Assembly: GCA_049840835.1 (NCBI GenBank)
Contig: JASGJG010000032.1
Location: 1-64,000, forward strand
Direction: 5' to 3'
Source of the DNA: JANLTX01 sp049840835
GTDB taxonomy: Bacteria; Armatimonadota; Armatimonadia; Armatimonadales; Armatimonadaceae
DNA: 64,000 bases
The notes under the pieces were generated by a model. That model was not told the origin of the DNA, ran no database searches, and was given only the letters and a program-made list of their open reading frames with translations. A program made the translations under genes and the position numbers. Shown here piece after piece: positions 58,169-64,000 of the stretch (within the stretch, counting starts at the first letter, position 1; each line of letters begins with the position of its first letter).

Positions 58169-61006
58169 ATGCATCCCCGGCTCACACTACTCGTCGCACT
58201 TGTCTTGCTACTCAGCCCACGGGCATTCGCTCAGGCGCTTCTGAAGCCCACAGGAACCAATGCGGCCCCGCTGATTCTCAAGGCGCTGGATGCCGATGTA
58301 CGTATCGCCGGACCGGTAGCCACTACCACCCTGAATCTACGCTTTGCCAATCCGCACTCCAACAGAATAGAGGCGGATTTTGTATACACGCTGCCAGAGG
58401 GCGGGGTTGCCACCGGGTTCGCGTACTGGTATGGAGCAGAAAAGGTGGTCGCACGTATTGCGGAAAAAGAGCGAGCCGCAATGATCTACAAGTACATCAC
58501 CACTCGGCAGCGTGACCCTGCCCTGGTGGAGCTAATCGGCAAGAACACTCTCCGTGCCCGCATCTTCCCAATCATGCCGAATGCGGACCTGCAAGTGGAG
58601 CTGCAATTCGCCCGAGCCCTGCCCCGTGAGAAAGATGGCTCTGCGGTATTTACGCTGCCCATCGCGCTGGATAAGACCGCACCAGCTCTAGAAAACTTTC
58701 TGGTCAAGGTTTCTACCGAGGGCTGGAAAGAGGTGAAAAACAATCTAGGGCTGGAGGTCAATGCGGGGAAGATGGAGTATGTGGGTCAGCAGTTTCGCCC
58801 TAATGCCGATCTGCGACTCCGGCTCACCCCGAAGAATATCCCACTCTCCCCTATGCTCCATGCGGCACCATCGGGCGGGAAAGCAGGGTTCTTTACGCTG
58901 ACTATGGCTGGTCAGGGAAAGACCATGCTCTCGGGGCTGCCCTTCTATGACGTTCGGCAGCGCCAGTTGGGAGATGGCTGGCTGATTACTGGGCGCTATA
59001 AGGGTGCGGGAACAGCAAAGGTGACTCGCCAGAACCAGAGCGCCGCATTGACCTTCGGCGCTAAACCGGAGCCGAATGGCCCTGCCGTGAAGCTCTGGAG
59101 CTCGGAGAAGCTACAGGCGCTGGGCAACGGTAGCCCCAAAGAGGCAATTGCACTGAGCCTACGGCATGGCATTGTCTGTGCCCATACAAGCTGGATAGCG
59201 ATTCCCGAAGGGGAGCGCCAGCGCTATGAGTATGAGAAGCAACAGGCAGAGCTGGATTTCTTGGCCAATAGACTGGTGAAATCGTTCCGAGACGGTCGCA
59301 AAGATACGGAGACTCGTGCGCGATTCAACACGCTCAGCAAGCAGCTTGGCCGAAACGCATCCGATGAGCTGAGCAACCGGCTGGATAGTGACCTCTATAG
59401 CCTTGCTGATGGAGCGATCAAGGGCGACAAAAAACAGCGTAGTGAGCTGGCCCGGCTTTCGCAGTGGATTGGTGTCTCGCCGGAGCGTTATCTCGGCGCG
59501 GTTCGTCAGCATCAGGCAAACCAGGAGCAGTCCGCGCTTCACTCTCCTCTGGATGCCCTGCTACGCAAAGGCCAGGAAGACTCCAACGAGTTCCGTGAGC
59601 TACTGGCGCGAAACGATGCCCTTGCCGCTCAGACCAATCAGAATCTGCGGTATTCCCTGTTTGGCTCGGAGACACAGGCCGCTGCCTATCGTATCGCTAC
59701 GGCTCGGCTAGACGACAAACCAGACCCGGAGGACGATGTCCGGCTACTGGAGCGAATCAAGAAAGCGCTGGGCCGAGAGACGAACCTATCCGTTTACCGA
59801 CACCAGCTTCTGGAGAATAAGTATCGTGCTGCCGCAGTGGAGTGGTTCCAGGCGATGCGGACCGATAGACCAACCGACGAACCTAAAGCACGTGTGGAGG
59901 AGCTGGCAAAACAGATTGGTTACACGCCAGCCATGCAGCAAGAGAAAACCCGGGCGGCTACCTATAACGAGATTTGGAACCAGGGCCGTGTCCTGCTCCA
60001 GGCTCTGCAGCAGAATTCTACCGAGCTTCCCCGGGAGCGTGAGAAGCTACTGAAGATGCTCTCCCTGGTTCAGCGAGATTCCAATGCGGAGCTGACCCGC
60101 ATGGTGCAGAGTGACTGGACCACCTATTCGGCACCACTCTACGAGCTAGCCCGTGTACAATACGGCCCTCGAGTGGACCAAGCAAAGGCCGCCGAGCTAG
60201 AAGCAAAACTAAAACATGTTGAGACTCTTGCCGGTATAACTCGCCCGAAGGAGATAGAGGCATCTAGCTCTGGGGATTCTGCCGAGGAGAAGACACGCAA
60301 AGAGCTGCTGGCCGAGTATCGTATACCGAAGCCAAATCCAGCTCGTATCGAAGCGCTGAAGAAGAAGCTAACCGAGCAAACGGCCATGCGCAGAAATGAA
60401 GGATATGCGAAGCGGCGTGTAGACGCCCTGGTAGCGGAAGCAGAGTGGGATGCTCTGGAGCGCTCCGGTGCCAGCCCGGCTCAGATAACTACAGCAGTGT
60501 CAGAGGCAAAAGCGCTCCGTGCCCGATTTGGTGATCCTCTACTCCCCATAGACGCTCCGAAAGATGCGCGGCAGATCGTAGCCCGATTCGCGGATGGCAC
60601 CGTGAAGCCGCTGGCCTGGAACGAAGCCAATCGCCGCTGGGAGCTGCGCTTCGATGTACCGCCACACGCCACTGAGGGAAGCTGGGATATTCAGGTCACT
60701 ATTGTCCATGCAGATGGACATCGCGAGGAGCGCACGTTTCCGGTTACGGTAGACATGAAAGCTCCCGAAGCGAAGGCAACCCTGACTCGTATAGATGATG
60801 GCCGCCTGCGCCTAGACGTTCAAGCCGCGACAGATGCTTCCCGCGCCACGGCGTTCTTAGAAGGCGCTGAGCCGGTCACCCTTACTCCCACCGGCACACC
60901 CGGTCAGTTCTTCGCTCTGCTCCCGAGAGATGCCAGAGTCACCCAGGTTGTAGTGACGGACAGCGCCCACAATCGCACGGAGTTAACGGAGATAGAGCAG
61001 CGGTGA
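58169..61006 (+). CDS. Secreted VIT-domain protein with long coiled-coil body
   Basis: 945 residues. A signal peptide ('LLVALVLLLSPRAFAQ') is followed by a VIT domain (about 25-160: 'VRIAGPVATTTLNLRFANPH', 'ADFVYTLPEGGVATGFAYW', 'RDPALVELIGKNTLRARIFP'). The vWA domain that usually follows VIT is absent. A long, highly charged helical region (about 370-790) leads to a C-terminal Ig-like pair (about 800-945: 'WDIQVTIVHADGHREERTFP'). It may bind or scaffold at the cell surface. It overlaps the next gene by 4 bp. Confidence 0.85.
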   Translation: MHPRLTLLVALVLLLSPRAFAQALLKPTGTNAAPLILKALDADVRIAGPVATTTLNLRFANPHSNRIEADFVYTLPEGGVATGFAYWYGAEKVVARIAEKERAAMIYKYITTRQRDPALVELIGKNTLRARIFPIMPNADLQVELQFARALPREKDGSAVFTLPIALDKTAPALENFLVKVSTEGWKEVKNNLGLEVNAGKMEYVGQQFRPNADLRLRLTPKNIPLSPMLHAAPSGGKAGFFTLTMAGQGKTMLSGLPFYDVRQRQLGDGWLITGRYKGAGTAKVTRQNQSAALTFGAKPEPNGPAVKLWSSEKLQALGNGSPKEAIALSLRHGIVCAHTSWIAIPEGERQRYEYEKQQAELDFLANRLVKSFRDGRKDTETRARFNTLSKQLGRNASDELSNRLDSDLYSLADGAIKGDKKQRSELARLSQWIGVSPERYLGAVRQHQANQEQSALHSPLDALLRKGQEDSNEFRELLARNDALAAQTNQNLRYSLFGSETQAAAYRIATARLDDKPDPEDDVRLLERIKKALGRETNLSVYRHQLLENKYRAAAVEWFQAMRTDRPTDEPKARVEELAKQIGYTPAMQQEKTRAATYNEIWNQGRVLLQALQQNSTELPREREKLLKMLSLVQRDSNAELTRMVQSDWTTYSAPLYELARVQYGPRVDQAKAAELEAKLKHVETLAGITRPKEIEASSSGDSAEEKTRKELLAEYRIPKPNPARIEALKKKLTEQTAMRRNEGYAKRRVDALVAEAEWDALERSGASPAQITTAVSEAKALRARFGDPLLPIDAPKDARQIVARFADGTVKPLAWNEANRRWELRFDVPPHATEGSWDIQVTIVHADGHREERTFPVTVDMKAPEAKATLTRIDDGRLRLDVQAATDASRATAFLEGAEPVTLTPTGTPGQFFALLPRDARVTQVVVTDSAHNRTELTEIEQR

Positions 61007-62178
61007 AGATTTTCACCAGCACGCGGGACACAACCGCACTCCTGCCCCAGTCTGATGGCACGCTACGAATAGAGTCGGCTGGGGGAATTACCATTATTGG
61101 CCAGGGTGGCCGCGCTACTGTTATGGAGCACAGGGAGTGCCTACCTGTCATGGCAAGCTTCCCCGCTCCCCCGAAAGGCGCGGGCGGCGCTATAGTTACG
61201 GCGCGCCTGCCGGATGGTCTGACTGCTGTATTCGGCGATACTCGGCTCTGGCAGGGGGACAAACCAGGGCCGGAGCTGCCGCCGCACCTGCGTGAAGTAA
61301 CCGCGCTGGCTCGTTGGCAAGACAAACTCATTCTGGGCGTACGCCGAAAGGGTGTGTGGGTCTTAGAGAAAACTGGTTGGCAGCCACTGACCGACCATAC
61401 CAACGAGCCTTACGATCACAATATCCAGGTGATTGCCTGGTATAAGAACATACTCTATGCCTCGACTCTAGATCAGGGTCTGCTAACCTTCGATGGACAG
61501 ACCTGGAGCCGTATCTCCGGGCTCTCCACGGATGCACCTCGCCAGCTACTGATTCACGCCGACAAGCTCTTAGTCCGCCACGGCGATGGTCAGATAGATG
61601 CGTTCGATGGCCGTACCTGGATGACAGATGCATTTCGCACGCAGCTCCCGCGCAAGACAGCCAGTGCCATTGCAACCGACGGTACGCGCCTGTTGGTCCT
61701 TCAATGGGGCGGCTACTCGCTCTGGGACGGACGTACCTGGTCCCATCGGTTCGACCTGCCCGACCTCCGCTCCATTGCCCTCACCTGCGGCCTCCTAGAT
61801 GGCCCGACTCTCTACATCGGCACCCAAGGTCGAGGGCTTATCGAAATCAGCCCCAACACCACCCGACGCCACGACGAGCGAGTGGGACTGCAGGACGACT
61901 GGCTTACCTGCCTGGAGAAAACGCCAGATGGCACACTCCATGCCGGTACTTTCGTGGGCGGACTGGCTCGGCTGCGCTCCGGACAATCGCGTTGGGAATT
62001 GCTGCTAGAAACACGTGGTCAGCAGATTACGGCTTTGAGCGCTCCCCTCGTGGCTACCCGTCAGCGCGTGTGGGGCACCAGCTCTTCCGAGCTTTCCCAG
62101 CTCCGCGAAGCACAGGCACTCTGCGTAACCCCTACGGGTCTGTGGATTGGCGCACGGACTGCCCTGTATAGCGCGTAA
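61003..62178 (+). CDS. Beta-propeller protein coupled to the VIT gene
   Basis: 391 residues without signal peptide, made of repeated blades with a shared 'DGxTW' turn: 'FDGQTWSRISGLS', 'FDGRTWMTDAF', 'WDGRTWSHRF', and 'LYIGTQGRGLIEI'-type strands. It resembles ligand-binding or two-component-regulator propellers. The start is GTG 61003 in a GTGA overlap with the VIT stop, so translation is coupled. Function unknown. Confidence 0.8.
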   Translation: MKIFTSTRDTTALLPQSDGTLRIESAGGITIIGQGGRATVMEHRECLPVMASFPAPPKGAGGAIVTARLPDGLTAVFGDTRLWQGDKPGPELPPHLREVTALARWQDKLILGVRRKGVWVLEKTGWQPLTDHTNEPYDHNIQVIAWYKNILYASTLDQGLLTFDGQTWSRISGLSTDAPRQLLIHADKLLVRHGDGQIDAFDGRTWMTDAFRTQLPRKTASAIATDGTRLLVLQWGGYSLWDGRTWSHRFDLPDLRSIALTCGLLDGPTLYIGTQGRGLIEISPNTTRRHDERVGLQDDWLTCLEKTPDGTLHAGTFVGGLARLRSGQSRWELLLETRGQQITALSAPLVATRQRVWGTSSSELSQLREAQALCVTPTGLWIGARTALYSA

Positions 62179-62202
62179 CTTTCCTGCGCTCCAGGCGTCT
62201 TT

Positions 62203-62793
62203 TTGAACATGCAGATGCAGAGAGCGCCGGGGCAGCTAGCACTACAAAAAGCATCGTTTCTCTACCGTCGCTGGGAGTTTCAAGACTGGGATGGCACACA
62301 TACGCTGGAGTACAATGGCAAAGGTGTGGGCTACGAATCTATCCTTCTAGATGGTCAGGAGATCCGCCGTACTCCCAGCGCCACTACGTTCGTCCCACGC
62401 TTCGACTTTCCTTTGCAGGGTCAGGATACTACCCTACTCATCCATATCCATCCCTGGCCCATTGCCACTCGTTTGACTATCTGGCAGGAAAACAACTGTC
62501 TCTACAACGAAGGAAAGCAGCTTCCTTTAACTCCTGCCAAGGATACCTCAGCCATCGTCTATGATAAAGATGGACTTATTGATCAGGGTCCCTGCGTCGT
62601 CTACTTCATGCTCTCCTACCGCCGCCGCATCATCCGATCCCTCTGGATGGCCCTACTCAGTCCCCTATTACTGCTGATGCTTCTACTGCCTGGCTATCCA
62701 CCAGAAATGGCAGTGTACCTATTTATCTTTTCTGTCGTCGGCAGCCTGCTTCAAGCCCTCTGGAACTATGCCGTCTTTCGAAATAGACAGTAG
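62203..62793 (+). CDS. Hypothetical membrane protein
   Basis: 196 residues. A beta-rich N-terminal domain ('FLYRRWEFQDWDGTHTLEYN', 'GKGVGYESILLDGQEIRRTP') is followed by two C-terminal helices ('LWMALLSPLLLLMLLLPG', 'VYLFIFSVVGSLLQALW'). Not recognised. Its 3' end overlaps a convergent gene by 75 bp. It probably belongs to the VIT operon, 24 bp after the propeller. Confidence 0.65.
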   Translation: MNMQMQRAPGQLALQKASFLYRRWEFQDWDGTHTLEYNGKGVGYESILLDGQEIRRTPSATTFVPRFDFPLQGQDTTLLIHIHPWPIATRLTIWQENNCLYNEGKQLPLTPAKDTSAIVYDKDGLIDQGPCVVYFMLSYRRRIIRSLWMALLSPLLLLMLLLPGYPPEMAVYLFIFSVVGSLLQALWNYAVFRNRQ

Positions 62794-63225
62794 CCACGAA
62801 GGAACCTGTCGATCAGATTCTTCCGGTAAACGCCTGCATACTTCGGCTTCTAGTATCTCCGTACATAGAGGACAATGCCGCTCCATTACTGGTACTATTT
62901 CCTCCCATATTCCCTTTTCACTGCTGCCATACCTAGCACAGGGGTAACGCTGGTGAAGTCTATCAATCCAGCGCGGAAGGTCATAACTTACATAGACTGG
63001 CGGGAACGCTTCTTTCCACCAGATAGGTCCGTAATAGTGCTTAACATTAACAAGAGGTATCTTATGGAGGAAGCATTTTCTCCAAAAAGGCTTACGGAAT
63101 CTTAGTAGCCATTTTAGCCACCATAGAAAAAGTACAGTTCCTACGCTAAGTATCAACCATCCAATACCCTCAATCCAGGGGAATGAATGTGGTTGAGAGG
63201 GGCATTCGACTGGGCATGGTGGCAT
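62719..63225 (-). CDS. Hypothetical membrane protein with CPLC motif, paralogue 1
   Basis: 168 residues. One helix ('WLILSVGTVLFLWWLKWLL') is followed by 'RFRKPFWRKCFLHKIPLVN' and 'VPVMERHCPLCTEILEAEV'; C-x2-C with upstream Cys/His may bind a metal. It aligns with the adjacent 140-residue gene over most of its length. Confidence 0.65.
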   Translation of the reverse strand: MPPCPVECPSQPHSFPWIEGIGWLILSVGTVLFLWWLKWLLRFRKPFWRKCFLHKIPLVNVKHYYGPIWWKEAFPPVYVSYDLPRWIDRLHQRYPCARYGSSEKGIWEEIVPVMERHCPLCTEILEAEVCRRLPEESDRQVPSWLLSISKDGIVPEGLKQAADDRKDK

Positions 63226-63236
63226 TTTTTGAAATC

Positions 63237-63659
63237 TCAGGCAGGCAGCTCAATATCAGGCGAACCATAGGTATCAATCACACAACGTTCATACTCTTCA
63301 TTAAACTCTTGATCGCAGAGCGGACAATAGCGCTCCATCACGGGCACAACCCCATCAACATTACCCAATCCCTTGCCTCCATAGGAAGCACACGCGTACT
63401 TCCAGTGAAGTTCGCTTACCCAATATTCAACATAGGGTGAGGGGTATGTTTGAGACTCGCTCCACCAGGTTTCCCAGTGATAATGTCGTCCCTCTATTAG
63501 AGGTCCATGATGCTTTGGGCAGCTACGCCATAAGGGTTTTCGGAATCTCCAAATCCACCACAACCACTGCACGAGCACTATCCACCCAACCACTAACGTT
63601 ATCAGTCCCAGAATCTGGAACAAGAAAGGCATTTGTGGTTGGGTAGACAGCAGCGTCAT
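63237..63659 (-). CDS. Hypothetical membrane protein with CPLC motif, paralogue 2
   Basis: 140 residues. One helix ('ILGLITLVVGWIVLVQWLWW') is followed by 'RFRKPLWRSCPKHHGPLIEG' and 'VPVMERYCPLCDQEFNEEYE'. The shared scaffold with its neighbour (RFRKP-WR-C, HY, W, YACA-YG, VPVMER-CPLC) shows tandem duplication. It lies 11 bp upstream of the other copy. Confidence 0.65.
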   Translation of the reverse strand: MTLLSTQPQMPFLFQILGLITLVVGWIVLVQWLWWIWRFRKPLWRSCPKHHGPLIEGRHYHWETWWSESQTYPSPYVEYWVSELHWKYACASYGGKGLGNVDGVVPVMERYCPLCDQEFNEEYERCVIDTYGSPDIELPA

Positions 63660-63677
63660 ATCCGTATTTTACGCCAA

Positions 63678-64000
63678 TCAGGCTAGCGTGGTGCGGATAT
63701 ACTCCATATCTTCTGGGGAAAGCTCTCGTTCTACGGCAGCGAGGTTGCAGCTAACCTGGCGCTCATTTCGGAAACCGGGAATCACGCAGGCGACATTCGG
63801 ATGGTTTAGAATGTAGCGCTGGGCAATCGCCGAGAGATCTTCTGTGGTCGCACCGAAGCGCTCTTTTAGCTTCTCTAACTTTGGTTTCAGCTCGGCAATC
63901 GCTTCGGCGGAGAAAGCACCCGAGTTCTGGCGGTGGTCGCCGGGCTCGAACGACGGCGGCTTGGTGGGATCGAATTTGTCTAAGAGCCTACCCTGTGCCA
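63678..64000 (-). CDS. Aldo/keto reductase, C-terminal part (5' end beyond window)
   Basis: About 107 residues read leftward from the window edge to a stop at 63678-63680. 'SAIAQRYILNHPNVACVIPG' and 'RNERQVSCNLAAVERELSPE' are the C-terminal NADP-binding region of aldo/keto reductases. The catalytic tetrad (Asp-Tyr-Lys-His) lies outside the window. Confidence 0.85.
   Translation of the reverse strand, partial: AQGRLLDKFDPTKPPSFEPGDHRQNSGAFSAEAIAELKPKLEKLKERFGATTEDLSAIAQRYILNHPNVACVIPGFRNERQVSCNLAAVERELSPEDMEYIRTTLA

Noticed and set aside
62719..62793. Evidence against one of the two convergent genes because of the 75-bp overlap
   Set aside because: Both frames keep protein-like composition to their ends, and overlapping convergent ends also occur at 22832-22875 and 41206-41213.

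Overview
The window is a moderately GC-rich, gene-dense bacterial chromosome segment, most probably from the phylum Armatimonadota. The assignment is inference. It rests on a DUF1559-like prepilin ending in a 'FADGH' block, a B-box/RDD membrane protein, several ECF sigma operons, an S8 protease with a hexapeptide-repeat tail, and many starts that look leaderless. I saw no tRNA, rRNA, CRISPR array, phage or transposase gene.

Layout. 1-6.4 kb: 3' part of an MFS transporter, a DEAD-box helicase flanked by multi-hairpin repeats, and a leftward RDD > PP2C phosphatase > Ser/Thr kinase operon. 6.4-10.8 kb: rightward DUF58 > transglutaminase > holA. 11-17 kb: leftward housekeeping genes (two small hypotheticals with rpsT, an FKBP fusion, a class III aminotransferase, a hisN-like phosphatase, a Tat-motif micro-protein, a HIT protein and a coupled pair of small genes). 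17-23 kb: rightward MFS transporter, glgP and an Asp-box propeller. 22.8-24.8 kb: a second transglutaminase, leftward and split by a frameshift. 24.9-28.7 kb: a rightward cassette of DHA2 transporter, FAD oxidase and LCM-type methyltransferase. 28.7-33 kb: leftward subtilase, HD-GYP protein and aroC, with aroC diverging from a phytanoyl-CoA dioxygenase-like gene over a shared -10 region. 33.7-36 kb: an ECF sigma gene with a membrane-spanning tail, then a frameshifted partner. 36-38.3 kb: rhaB and a helical-repeat protein. 38.3-45.3 kb: leftward small genes, a prepilin, a second ECF sigma operon with a repeat protein, an archaeal-type methyltransferase and two coiled-coil membrane proteins. 45.4-48.6 kb: multi-GAF protein, HATPase and AraC regulator. 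49-54.6 kb: secreted STN-like protein, NTPase/TPR regulator, bicupin and CAP protein. 54.9-63.7 kb: xylA behind a palindromic operator, VOC protein, ArnT-like glycosyltransferase, VIT protein with a propeller, and tandem paralogous zinc-motif membrane proteins. The right edge cuts an aldo/keto reductase.

Two themes run through the window. First, at least eight start codons lie 6-7 nt behind a TANNNT-type -10 box without a Shine-Dalgarno sequence, so leaderless transcription appears common; genes inside operons mostly use SD sequences or stop/start overlaps. Second, intergenic DNA carries structured elements: several multi-hairpin repeats with a TTGAAA or GAAAATC loop, a separate element with 22-bp terminal inverted repeats, and a 42-bp perfect palindrome. 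Several reading-frame breaks fall at or near short homopolymers (35.73, 36.00 and 24.59 kb; more tentatively 34.49 kb and the left edge). They could be assembly errors or real gene decay.
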